From the NCBI RefSeq assembly GCF_029982035.1, contig NZ_CP104166.1, positions 1,550,001 to 1,614,000 of the forward strand: 64,000 nt of DNA, given 5' to 3'. Source of the stretch: Megaera polyxenophila (GTDB lineage Bacteria > Pseudomonadota > Alphaproteobacteria > Rickettsiales > Rickettsiaceae). The notes under the pieces were generated by a model, which was not told where the DNA came from, searched no databases, and was given only the letters and a program-made list of their open reading frames with translations. The position numbers were made by a program, and so were the translations under genes. Below are positions 18,093 to 27,215 of the stretch, piece after piece. Each line of letters begins with the position of its first letter. Position 1 is the first letter of the stretch.

Positions 18093-21000
18093 ATGAATAG
18101 GATTTGGTCATTTTTGGTATTATTATTCTGCCTTTCAGCCTGTAGCGGTGACCGCTGCATTGAGGCTGACGATTTCGGATTCGTTAATTTGACGGTATCT
18201 GCAAGGTACACTAAAGAGGAAATGTCCAATCAGTCGGGTATAGCGCAAATTGCTCCATGGAGACTTTCAAATTATAAAGTTGACGGTAGGCCTCTGGTAA
18301 TTTTAGTTAGAGGATGGACGCAAGGAGTAGATAGAAACAACAGCTCTGAGCTTTCGGCCTGGTGTGCGTGGTATGGTCAGGCCGATAACACTGCTACCTT
18401 ATCCACATTTTGCCAAAGACTTCGGGAATGTACATTTATAGACGGTACTATGTGTACTAATACTAAAGATGCACAAATTACAAATGCTCCGTGTATTTTT
18501 AAAAATGGTGTAGGGTTATATGCACTTATTGCCAGGAAAGGTACGAATCCTAATCAGACTTTTTCAAGTCAGAAAAATCCTCAAGGGCTTACTTTTCATT
18601 TAGGCGAGAAACCGGTAGGGTATGAAATGCTTGATGTTGATAAGAATGGCAATACTCGTACTGCTGGCGGTATCCTCTATAACTATCAGGATGCAAGCAG
18701 AAGTCAAAGTGATTTAAAACAACAATATGCAAACAGTGATTTATATTTTAAGATCTTAGATAATTTTTATGATGATAATAGCGGGCAATATCGGGTTAGT
18801 ATAAAATCCGGTATTACCGATACGAGTCCTGATCCTATAACTTATGTCACGAATCTAGTTAAAAACTTTCTTTTTGGAGTAAATGGCGATTACGGTTTAA
18901 TCCGAAATATCTACATGGGTATAGTTAATAACCCTGGCTATAGAATGGCCGTTTCTGCTTTGTTGTCGCTTTATATTATGTGGACGGCTCTTAGTTATCT
19001 GGTTGGGAATGTCCAAGTAACCCATACTGAATTAATAGTCAGGGTAATGAAAATTGCAGTGGTTTCAGCATTGCTTAGTTCAGAATATAGTTGGACATTT
19101 TTTAATGATTATTTATTTGTCTGGTTTGTTGGCGGGGTAGACCAAATTCTAAAAATGATAACAGAAGCTGGAGCTACAGGACCTGGATCACCAGGAATAC
19201 TTGGTATGATGCTTGCTCCTCAAACTTTATCTAAATTGTTTTCTTTATTATTTGTAGATTGGATGGGTTTTATATATATTATACTATTCTTCTTTGCTTT
19301 ATATTTCTTAATTATTATATTTTTCGATGCTGCTGTTATTTATCTTACAGCCTTAATTGCAATCGGGATGATAATAACCATGGGCCCGATATTTATTTGC
19401 TTTTTACTATTTGGCATTACACGGTCCTTATTTGAAAACTGGTTAAGGCAGCTTATCTCTTACGCTATTCAACCGATTATCTTATTTACGGGACTTGTGT
19501 TCATCTCCATGATTTTACGCCAGGAAATATATGGATCTCTCGGTTTTAGAATCTGTAAACACACTTTTCCTAAAATGAATAATGATGGAGCTGAAGTAAT
19601 TAGTGATTTTACTAAGGAGAATTTAGGTTTTGATTTAGGGGATTCGATTTTTTACTGGTGGTTTCCTGAGCCGATGAAAGGCGAGCAATTTACCAGAGTT
19701 AAACGTAATATACCGATTCCAATAGATCATTTTCAATCTGGGGATAATGTTATAACCGGAGCAGATGATGGATCTTTCTGTGAAGCTTATGCTTGTATAG
19801 GTGCAAGATATGTAGATTTACCGTTCCTCGATCCTGATAGAGACCTACGGAGGATTAATCAGTTCTGGAATGGAAAATTTGTCCAGCTTGATGGTATGTT
19901 GTTAATTTTTGTGGCTATTTATCTACTGGATAAATTTAACGGTATTGCAGTCTCTATTGCTAAATTTATTTCAAATACTTCGGGAAATCTTACTAGAATG
20001 GCTAATGTTAACAAACATGCTTCAGCCGGTATACGATCAGCAATGGATAAGTATGTTACGTCGCCAATAAAAGGCAGATTGGCGCAAACAAAAGTCGGGC
20101 GGGCAATAAGTGGCATTAGAGAAGTGGCTGCTGCAAAATTAAACGAAATAAAAGAAATCCCGTCTAGATGGGTAGATAATAAAAGAATTGCATTGTTAAA
20201 ACAGGAAGCCTTGTCGGGTAATATAAACATGGCAGTAGCAGCTGAAGCAAAAAAATTATCCGGCCTTGATTACAGGAATGTAAAGAAGGGTGCTATTGGT
20301 AAATATACTAATGTTTTAAAAGAGAAGCTTAAAGAGATAGGCCACCCAGCACTTACTGACGAACAAGCCAGTAAAATTGCTGCTGAAATGTCTCATAAAA
20401 AGTCCAGTGAGCTCCAAAATGAATTTGCTAAGGCTCAATATGGTAAGGATTTTGCCAAGTTAAATGATCAGGAGCAACAGTCGATTAAAGATCTTGTTAA
20501 TAGTAAATATCAGAATAAGTCGGTAGAAGAACTGGCTAAGGAAAAATATGGTAAAAAATATAGAAACTTAAGTGCGGCGGAGCAAAAATTAATAGATGAT
20601 TTTGCTAGAGCAGAAACCAATAAGAAATCCTTGCGGGAGCTAGCAGATGACGCTGATTATTCAAGGAAATATGCAGAAGCTTATGTTGATGCCTATCAGG
20701 CTTTATCAGAAAGAGGGGTAGGGCTTCTTGGTAAACATAATTCTACCTTTAGGTCGCTAAAAGAGCTGCAACATAAAGTTAAAACTAAACAGAACCTTGA
20801 AAAAGATAAGCAGAAACAGCTTGGGGAAGAACTGTATGCGGGATACCAAAATTTAAAACATGAGGCGTATAGAAAAGTTGTAGGAGAGAGTGATAATGAA
20901 ACCCTGAAAGCTATTGGTAATACTTTTGCCGGCGGTGCATGGAATAATATTAATATGAATAAAGACGCTGAAAATTACCGCTTGCAGACATATAATGAAA

Positions 21001-21797
21001 TGCTGGCCGATAGAGCAAGAGAACAAGAGTATAAACCAGTGGCAATGAAAATAGATAGTTTAAGCAAGATTAAAGGAGAAAGTGTAGTATCGCCGGAATT
21101 TATTGCCAGAGCTAAAGTTAAAGTCGGTGGTGATTCAAATCTAGAGGTATATAGAGAACTAGCCCAGCAAGAAATACAGCATAAAGTTTATCAGGAGCTA
21201 ATCAAAGCCGACAAAGATGATCCAAATCCTGTACTTAAGGGTGAGAAATACATGAGAGAATATGCTAAAGATTCCGAAATGGTTAGTATGATTGATAAAG
21301 CAGAACGCCTTAAAACACATATACTCGAGGAAGATCCTTTCGTAGCACGGGAAAGCCTTCACCAAACCATAGTTAAGGAAGCAGAAGAAAATATCAGACA
21401 TAATACCCAGATTCTGGAAGACCATTTTGGTATGAGAGATATACCACCGCAGGATTTGCCGGTTTTACTTGAGGAATACTATCAAACCAAGATTGCTGAA
21501 TTAGAAGTTGCTAAAGAACAGGGAATAGGACCACGAAGAGATGAAGATGCAATAATAGTAGTACCAAAAGATGAAGTATTAAAACTACAAAAATCATTAA
21601 GGGATTTTGAAGATAGTGAGAGGGTTCTAGAAGAGATCAGTCGAAGAAAAATGGATATTATAAGTGAAGTAGACAAACACGTATCCGGTATTAATGAACA
21701 TAGGAAAGAAGCCGGTATGCAGGAATATATTCCTATTAAGACTACGCAGGTAGGTCTAAGGTCAGCCAGGACAATTGAAGATTTAAGAAGAAGATAA
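18093..21797 (+). CDS. virB6: VirB6-family protein 5 (rvhB6e-like), lipoprotein with long helical tail
   Basis: Starting at the ATG at 18093 gives a 1234-residue protein with a good lipoprotein signal (MNRIWSFLVLLFCLSAC, lipobox LSAC with Cys17). An upstream in-frame ATG at 18045 would add 16 residues and push the lipobox inward, so I prefer 18093. After an extracytoplasmic part comes a membrane core with the family motif RSLFENWLRQLISYAIQP (about residues 449-466). From about residue 620 the last 600 residues are soluble, strongly charged and helical (many K/E/Q heptad-like stretches), unlike the short tails of the other paralogues. It is the last gene of the rvh block, and its 3' end faces the CaaX-type gene. 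Confidence 0.9.
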   Translation: MNRIWSFLVLLFCLSACSGDRCIEADDFGFVNLTVSARYTKEEMSNQSGIAQIAPWRLSNYKVDGRPLVILVRGWTQGVDRNNSSELSAWCAWYGQADNTATLSTFCQRLRECTFIDGTMCTNTKDAQITNAPCIFKNGVGLYALIARKGTNPNQTFSSQKNPQGLTFHLGEKPVGYEMLDVDKNGNTRTAGGILYNYQDASRSQSDLKQQYANSDLYFKILDNFYDDNSGQYRVSIKSGITDTSPDPITYVTNLVKNFLFGVNGDYGLIRNIYMGIVNNPGYRMAVSALLSLYIMWTALSYLVGNVQVTHTELIVRVMKIAVVSALLSSEYSWTFFNDYLFVWFVGGVDQILKMITEAGATGPGSPGILGMMLAPQTLSKLFSLLFVDWMGFIYIILFFFALYFLIIIFFDAAVIYLTALIAIGMIITMGPIFICFLLFGITRSLFENWLRQLISYAIQPIILFTGLVFISMILRQEIYGSLGFRICKHTFPKMNNDGAEVISDFTKENLGFDLGDSIFYWWFPEPMKGEQFTRVKRNIPIPIDHFQSGDNVITGADDGSFCEAYACIGARYVDLPFLDPDRDLRRINQFWNGKFVQLDGMLLIFVAIYLLDKFNGIAVSIAKFISNTSGNLTRMANVNKHASAGIRSAMDKYVTSPIKGRLAQTKVGRAISGIREVAAAKLNEIKEIPSRWVDNKRIALLKQEALSGNINMAVAAEAKKLSGLDYRNVKKGAIGKYTNVLKEKLKEIGHPALTDEQASKIAAEMSHKKSSELQNEFAKAQYGKDFAKLNDQEQQSIKDLVNSKYQNKSVEELAKEKYGKKYRNLSAAEQKLIDDFARAETNKKSLRELADDADYSRKYAEAYVDAYQALSERGVGLLGKHNSTFRSLKELQHKVKTKQNLEKDKQKQLGEELYAGYQNLKHEAYRKVVGESDNETLKAIGNTFAGGAWNNINMNKDAENYRLQTYNEMLADRAREQEYKPVAMKIDSLSKIKGESVVSPEFIARAKVKVGGDSNLEVYRELAQQEIQHKVYQELIKADKDDPNPVLKGEKYMREYAKDSEMVSMIDKAERLKTHILEEDPFVARESLHQTIVKEAEENIRHNTQILEDHFGMRDIPPQDLPVLLEEYYQTKIAELEVAKEQGIGPRRDEDAIIVVPKDEVLKLQKSLRDFEDSERVLEEISRRKMDIISEVDKHVSGINEHRKEAGMQEYIPIKTTQVGLRSARTIEDLRRR

Positions 21798-21799
21798 AG

Positions 21800-21828
21800 G
21801 GAAAAAATAGGGGCTGAAATAAGCCCCT
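21800..21828 (-). terminator. Rho-independent terminator for the small Cys-rich gene
   Basis: The stem aggggct/agcccct (21809-21815 with 21822-21828) has a 6-base loop. Read on the minus strand it is followed by a run of six T, giving a classic terminator just after the 21850-22095 gene. On the plus strand the T-run is missing, so it would end virB6-5 transcripts less well. Confidence 0.75.
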
Positions 21829-21849
21829 TGAAAGCTTAAAGTTAAGAGG

Positions 21850-22095
21850 CTAAAGAATAGTACACCACACATTATTATTTTCCGGGTTGTGTTCATCTAC
21901 CGTACAACAACAACCACAACAGACAACATCACAACATTTATCTAGCTGGGCAGCAAATTCAGGATCTCGTGGAGCTGGACGAACCGTGCCATATGAAGCT
22001 TGATCTTCTGCTCTTGCCTTTTCCATGGCGTCATAATAGTTCTCGTTTTTAGCACGATTATGGAACTGCTTTTCTACCTCACGTTGTTTGGCCAT
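21850..22095 (-). CDS. Small Cys-rich protein with C-terminal CaaX-like motif (CTIL)
   Basis: 81 residues, family not recognised. The first 50 residues are charged and helical (MAKQREVEKQFHNRAKNEN). The last 30 hold eight cysteines: a cluster CCDVVCCGCCC (about residues 51-61) and a final Cys four residues from the end (VWCTIL). A terminal C-T-I-L fits the eukaryotic CaaX prenylation pattern, with Leu favouring geranylgeranylation, and neighbouring cysteines are typical palmitoylation sites. AAAGG at 22104-22108, 8 bases from the ATG at 22095, picks this start over a GTG at 22104. It has its own terminator and lies next to the rvh operon. A host-lipidated T4SS effector is an inference; a metal-binding protein is the main alternative. 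Confidence 0.75.
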   Translation of the reverse strand: MAKQREVEKQFHNRAKNENYYDAMEKARAEDQASYGTVRPAPRDPEFAAQLDKCCDVVCCGCCCTVDEHNPENNNVWCTIL

Positions 22096-23015
22096 AATAA
22101 ACACCTTTATTAAAGTTAATAAAACTAAATTTGATTTAATTAATATATGTATAATTTAATTATTAGTTAATTTAACGGGGATTTGCAAATATAATATTTT
22201 CTTTTTAGGAAAAATTTATCAGTATTAGTACAATAAATAGTTGCAATACAAGCTAAATAGCTGTTTTAATTGAGAGATGCTTATAAAATAATCATGATTA
22301 TTTAATGAAACCAACAGAACAACGAAGTCTTACAAAAGAGCAGAAAGAAGCAGTAGGGTTATTATCTATAGGCACGTTTCTCGAGTGCTTTGACCTCATG
22401 TTATTTGTTCATATGGCGGTATTGCTTAATGACTTGTTTTTTCCTAAAACTGACCCTTTTACCGCTTCTTTACTTGCTGCATTTGCATTTTGTTCTACAT
22501 ACTTGCTAAGGCCCATTGGGGCTTTAATATTTGGCTATATTGGTGATAACATAGGACGTAAACATACAGTTATAATTACAACACTGATGATGTCTGGTTC
22601 TTGTGTAGTTATGTCAGTGCTCCCAACCTATGCTGAAATAGGTATAACAGCCTCTTATACTATTATAATTTGTAGAATTATCCAAGGTATGTCTAGTATG
22701 GGGGAAATTATTGGAGCACAAGTATATCTCTCTGAAATAGTTAAACGTCCTATACAATATGCAGCCGTTTCTTTTGCATCAAACTTTAGTGCTGTAGGTT
22801 CGATGGCGGCTTTAGGAGTTGCAAGTTTAGCCACTTCATCGATTACTTCTTTTAATTGGCGATTTGCTTTTTTAATCGGTGCAGGTATAGCTCTTATTGG
22901 GTCATATGCAAGAAAAGCGCTTAGAGAAACCCCAGAATTTGCAGATGCGAGAAAAAGATTAATTTTAACTAAAGGAAACAACCACTATAAGGATATTAAT
23001 ATAAAAACTGTTCTA

Positions 23016-24144
23016 TTAACCCACCAATTAAATACCCGACATAACTATTGCCAAGAAGGAAGGAATTTGTATAATGCAATAATGTCAAAAAGTGAAGATT
23101 TTAGGAAATTATCAATAAGCGCACAAGCGTCGATGAGAAAGATTGCTCTAAAACTAGTAAAAAGAGGAGAGAGTCAATCGTCGGTAGGTGAATTAATAGG
23201 AGTGAGTCGCCAGACAGTAAATGAATGGGTAAGGAGGGAAAAGAGAGGCGACAAGTACGCAATTAGTGGGAAGTTAAGAGGTAGAAAGATAGGAGAGAAA
23301 AGGCTTATAACCGAAGATCAAAGTAAAATAATACAAGGGTACGTAAATATCTCTAGACCAGAAGATCACAATATCAAATCAGCATTATGGTCAAGAAAAT
23401 CAGTTAATGCACTCATCAAAAAACATTGTGGATTTTTTCTTCCCCTAAGTACAATAGGCGAATATTTAAGAAGATGGGGGTATACTGCACAAAAGCCAAA
23501 GAAGTTAGCATATGAGCAGCAACCCAAAAGGGTTCAATTTTGGTTAGATGAAGAATATCCGTCAATAGCCAAGCAAGCAGAATATGAAAAGGCAGAAATA
23601 CATTGGTGCGACGAAGTAGGGATAAAACAAGAGTGTCAGGTATTACAAAGCTATTCTTTAAAAGGAAAAACCCCTGTTGTGATTCATAAATCGAAGAGAT
23701 TTAGTATAAACATGATATCCACTGTTACAAATAACGGTAAGCTAAGGTTTATGCTGTACGAAGAGACACTAAAAACAAATGTATTTATAGAATTTTTACG
23801 GAGGTTGGTAAAATACTCCAAGAAAAAAATCTTCTTAATCCTAGATAATCTCAAGGTTCATCATAGCAAAAAAGTACAAATATGGACTCGGAAACATAAA
23901 AAGAAAATTTCTTTATTTTTTCTGCCTCCGTATACTCCGCAACATAATCCGGATGAATATTTAAACAACGATTTAAAAAGAAATGTAAATAGGAAACATA
24001 TACCTCTTACAAAATCTGAACTCCAAGGGAATTTAAAATCTTACCTAAGGACTCTGCAAAATAACCCAGAACATATCAAAAGATTATTTCAGGCGAAAGA
24101 AGTAAAATATGCCGCCTAAGTCGGGTATTTAGTTGGTGGGTTAA
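23016..24144 (+). mobile_element. IS630-family insertion sequence
   Basis: A 1129-bp element with 25-bp terminal inverted repeats (23016-23040 and 24120-24144) that differ at one position. It is flanked on both sides by TA (23014-23015 and 24145-24146), the target duplication typical of IS630/Tc1-mariner elements. It contains one intact transposase gene and interrupts an MFS transporter gene so cleanly that the pre-insertion sequence can be reconstructed. Confidence 0.95.
23082..24119 (+). CDS. IS630-family transposase
   Basis: Starting at the ATG at 23082 (MSKSEDFRKLSISAQ) the protein has 345 residues, the usual size. It has an N-terminal helix-turn-helix (SSVGELIGVSRQTVNEWV) and a DDE catalytic core. 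The acidic residues are visible in IHWCDEVGIKQ, LILDNLKVHHSK and PQHNPDEYLNNDLK. A TTG at 23067, closer to the AGGAAGG site at 23057-23063, is an alternative start. The frame is continuous with the upstream MFS fragment, so automatic annotation may wrongly report one 604-residue fusion. No internal stop is present, so the element could be mobile. Confidence 0.93.
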   Translation: MSKSEDFRKLSISAQASMRKIALKLVKRGESQSSVGELIGVSRQTVNEWVRREKRGDKYAISGKLRGRKIGEKRLITEDQSKIIQGYVNISRPEDHNIKSALWSRKSVNALIKKHCGFFLPLSTIGEYLRRWGYTAQKPKKLAYEQQPKRVQFWLDEEYPSIAKQAEYEKAEIHWCDEVGIKQECQVLQSYSLKGKTPVVIHKSKRFSINMISTVTNNGKLRFMLYEETLKTNVFIEFLRRLVKYSKKKIFLILDNLKVHHSKKVQIWTRKHKKKISLFFLPPYTPQHNPDEYLNNDLKRNVNRKHIPLTKSELQGNLKSYLRTLQNNPEHIKRLFQAKEVKYAA

Positions 24145-24660
24145 TAGCTTACTTTGCGATAGAATGTGCATATCCTGTTTGGTTTTATATATTATACGTA
24201 TATCTTGGGCAGGTGCTAAAGGATAAGTTTGAACTTACACCTCACCAAGTTATCACCAATAACCTCTATGTTTCAATAGTAGGATGCATTGCTACTTTTG
24301 TTATTGTTTATATAGTACGTACTGTACATCCGTTTAAAATATTAAACATAAGGCTAGTTGCATCATTTGTATTAGGAGTAGGGTTTTTATTATTAGATGC
24401 AATGGATTCTCCTATACAAATCATGGTTTTTCAAATGTGTATTGCTGCATTTAAAGTTACTAGCTTTCCAGCTATGTCTGTTTTCTTTAAACATTTCCCT
24501 ACATTACATCGTTTTAAATGTAGCAGTATGGTTTATGCAATGTCACGTACAGTAATGTCTGTTATTACTACATTTGGCATGATATACTTAGTCAGAGACT
24601 ATGGTTATCCTGGAATCTGTATTATATTATTTCCAATACTTATTGGTTACGCCATTGCTC

Positions 24661-27215
24661 TTAATTATTTTCAAAAGTTGGAGAAGGGAGACGATAATCA
24701 TCAAAAACTAAAAACCGATGATACTTCTTATAATAAAAATCATAATCCTGTTTAGTAGCTATAATTTTATATGAACTCATATAAATATACTCTTCTAAAC
24801 TGATATCATCAAATTCAGTAGATATGATAGCCACATATTTTAAGGTTTCTTCAGCTATCTTTTTCTGCTTTTCAGTTTTTATGCTTTCTATAGTTTGAAT
24901 ATTATGCAACCTATCAAATAGCTTTATTAATAAAACTTCCTTATCCTTTTTATGGTAGGCATTATTAATTATTTCTTCTACACTTAATTTTGTCCCATCT
25001 GGTCTATCACGAGTAAGTCTATCAACCATTTCTGCTATTCTTTTCCCAAAACCATCCTGTATTATTTCTACGGTAATTTCGCTGTCTTCAATAATATCAT
25101 GCAATATGCTAGCTGCTATTACATCCGTTTTTAAATTGTAGTCGGATATCATATAAGCTACTTCTAACGGGTGAGAGTAATAGGAGAGTAGACCAGTGGA
25201 ACTTCCCCACTAGTCTCTCGCAAAACGGTGCGTGAACCTCTCAATTCACACCGCTTCCATTAGGCAAACGTATCTATTATTCCTTTTTCCCAGTGTACAA
25301 ATAAACTTGGATCTCTTTTAGCAATTTCTTTTAAAAGTTTTCCTGCTTTTGCTTTACTACCTTTAAACTTTTTATACTTACGCATAAGCCACTTAAGAAT
25401 ATTCGTATTAAAATGTCGCATCACTGATTTATATAGCTCTGTAACATGATATTTTCCGTAATATTCTATCCACCCTCGCAGGATTGGATTATATTTCTCA
25501 GCTATATCCTGTATACTAACGTCAGTTTTACGACTAACACTACTCTTGCGTATCTTTGCTCGCATTGATTTCTGTGCGTCTTTACTTACTGCAGGGTTAA
25601 AACTTACAAATATACTATTATCTTTGCTGTTTTTAACCTTTCGTCGCCTAAAGCTATATCCTAAAAACGTAAACTCTGTATTTGGATATTCACCCTTACG
25701 CTTATCATCTTTGCAATAAACAATCTTTGTCTTTTCTGGATGTAGCTCTAATCCACATTCTTTAAACCTTTGCTTCAGTGCTACTAACAGTTCTTGCATT
25801 TCTTGTTCGCTATCCCCGTGTACTAAACCATCATCAGCATACCTACACCATTTTAGTTGTCGGTATTGCCTGTTCATCCAATTGTCAAACACATAGTGTA
25901 AAAACAGGTTACTTAATATAGGACTAATCACCCCACCTTGCGGTGTGCCTTTTGTTCTGATACTTACCTCACCATTTGGTAATTCTATAGGTGCTTGTAA
26001 CCATCTTTCTATATATAATAATACCCATTTGTTATCTGTGTGTTTTCTTACTGCTTTTAATAATAGTTCGTGTGGTATATTATCAAACAATCCTTTAATG
26101 TCGAACTCTAATATCCAATTACTCTTCCAGCATCGCTGACGAGTAATACCTATAGCTTCTAATGCTGATTTTCCAACTCTATAACCATAAGAATCTGGAT
26201 AAAAATAAGGTTCTACTAAAGGTTCAAAAACTAACTTCACTACCATCTGTGCTATTCTGTCAGATATAGTTGGTACTCCCAAAATCCTTTCACCTCCAGT
26301 TTTCTTAGGTATTGCTACCGCCTTGACTGGTGGTGGAAAATAACTACCTGATGATAGCCTATTCCATAGTTTATAAAGATTGTCTTGTAAGCTTTCTTCA
26401 AAGCTTGTCAGAGTTTGCTGATCTACTCCAGCAGCACCATCCTTCGCTTTGACTAGTTTAAAAGCTTTCATTACTAGTTTCTTTGGAATGGTAAATGGTT
26501 TTGTTGCACTCAAAATTTCCTCCTTTTGCAAGTTGCATTTTAAATGTAACTACCTAACGCAATCCCTTCGCTCCACTCCCATTACAGAAGTTTCTTCACT
26601 ACTACGAATTGCTCCGCCCTAGTTCCTTGCGTCGGTACTCTCATATTCAAGGTATCCACCTCTTATATTTCTCCCTTAACATCAAGGCGACTAGTTCCCA
26701 TAGTTCCTTATAAAAGCCTATGATCAGACTCACGCTACCTTTACGCCGGACACCACTTGCACAGTAATCAGGTCTCTTGCAAATTGATCCTAGAAGGGAA
26801 CCTCACTTCCAGTTTTGATGTCATATTGTAAGACTTACGACGCGTTGTCAGTAGTTCACGTTAGTTCGTCTTTCTGATCCACACCTGCCAAGTCTATTCT
26901 TGACTTTTCCTCAACGCTCACAACCATCACTCTTTATGACAGCTACTTGAGGTGGTTTGAAGCCTGCTCCTGAAAACCGACTCCGAAGGACCTACCTTCA
27001 TCTTTTATAAAGCTTACAAGGATTTGTTACTTCCTCCTTGCTTCTCTATGGCACACAGGCTCGCCTGACTTCCTTTTTTGGTTACCATGATATTTCCTAG
27101 CGAAGTAAATAGCTTTGTCAATTAACTCAAAATCCAGCGCATTTTGAGTATCTAATGATTTAAGTTTTTCTGTTAATCTTAGTGAATATTTGCAGAGTGT
27201 GGAATAATCCATCAT
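24661..27215 (-). CDS. spoT: RelA/SpoT-type HD (p)ppGpp hydrolase, interrupted by a group II intron
   Basis: Exon 1 is 27057-27215 (complement), ending in AIYFARKYHGNQKRKSGEP. Exon 2 is 24661-25179, beginning YSHPLEVAYMISDYN. Together they encode about 225 residues carrying the HD hydrolase motifs (GEP..SHPLEVA, LHDIIEDSEIT, KLFDRLHNIQTI) and no synthetase domain. This is the short hydrolase type known from Rickettsia, which carries several spoT fragments. It would cleave (p)ppGpp to GDP or GTP plus pyrophosphate. The intron splits the gene just before the first HD-family histidine. The join is in frame if the intron spans 25180-27056, with one residue fewer than the usual GEP-x-x-x-HP spacing. 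Function depends on splicing. The start at 27215 or 27212 (MMDYSTL) replaces an upstream TTG. Confidence 0.8.
25223..25256 (-). ncRNA. Group II intron domain V hairpin
   Basis: Directly after the maturase stop codon the minus strand folds as GCGGTG / TGAATT - GAGA tetraloop - GGTTCA / CG bulge / CACCGT, preceded by the catalytic AGC triad. This is the expected 34-nt domain V with its GNRA loop and two-base bulge. A domain VI stem (about 25186-25219) follows and leads to the 3' end. Confidence 0.9.
25260..26513 (-). CDS. ltrA: Group II intron reverse transcriptase/maturase
   Basis: The protein has about 417 residues. RT motifs are present in order: GAAGVDQQTL, ILGVPTISDRIAQMVV, the palm motif EFDIKGLFDNIPH, GTPQGGVISPILSNLFLHYV and the catalytic YADD (WCRYADDGLVHG), then a maturase/X domain (NPILRGWIEYYGKYH). 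There is no C-terminal HNH endonuclease, so it is an En-minus type that may use replication-fork primers. A strong AAGGAGG lies inside the first codons of the ATG at 26531. It therefore points to TTG at 26513 (spacing 5 bases) as the true start, giving (M)SATKPFTIPKKL. The enzyme should help fold and splice its host intron and copy it into new sites. Confidence 0.95.
   Translation of the reverse strand: MSATKPFTIPKKLVMKAFKLVKAKDGAAGVDQQTLTSFEESLQDNLYKLWNRLSSGSYFPPPVKAVAIPKKTGGERILGVPTISDRIAQMVVKLVFEPLVEPYFYPDSYGYRVGKSALEAIGITRQRCWKSNWILEFDIKGLFDNIPHELLLKAVRKHTDNKWVLLYIERWLQAPIELPNGEVSIRTKGTPQGGVISPILSNLFLHYVFDNWMNRQYRQLKWCRYADDGLVHGDSEQEMQELLVALKQRFKECGLELHPEKTKIVYCKDDKRKGEYPNTEFTFLGYSFRRRKVKNSKDNSIFVSFNPAVSKDAQKSMRAKIRKSSVSRKTDVSIQDIAEKYNPILRGWIEYYGKYHVTELYKSVMRHFNTNILKWLMRKYKKFKGSKAKAGKLLKEIAKRDPSLFVHWEKGIIDTFA

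Larger units (their letters stand above)
22305..24755 (+). pseudogene. MFS (ProP-like) transporter gene split by an IS630 insertion
   Basis: The two halves are 22305-23015 and 24147-24755. The first encodes the MFS N-terminal half (IGTFLECFDLMLFVHMAVLL, and the loop-2/3 motif GYIGDNIGRKHT). The second encodes the C-terminal membrane helices (from AYFAIECAYPVWFYILYVY). Removing the IS with one TA copy rejoins the frame exactly (KTVL|AYFAIE), predicting an intact transporter of 439 residues of the metabolite:H+ symporter family, like the proP copy at 50.5 kb. As it stands the 5' half reads straight through the IS end into the transposase, making a chimeric frame with no biological meaning. Otherwise there is no decay, so the insertion looks recent. 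Its 3' end overlaps the convergent SpoT-like gene by 95 bases. Confidence 0.9.
25180..27056 (-). mobile_element. Group II intron inserted in the SpoT-like gene
   Basis: The intron begins GTGTGCC (complement of 27050-27056), matching the group II GUGYG 5' end, and ends in AT at 25180 after a domain VI hairpin with a bulged A. It carries a reverse transcriptase/maturase gene. The region 26532-27056 has no gene and corresponds to the ribozyme's domains I-III at the RNA 5' side. Domain V is clear (separate entry). The size of 1877 bp is normal for an ORF-bearing intron. The sense orientation matches the host gene, as needed for splicing from its mRNA. The boundaries were read from consensus ends and could be off by a few bases. 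Confidence 0.88.
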
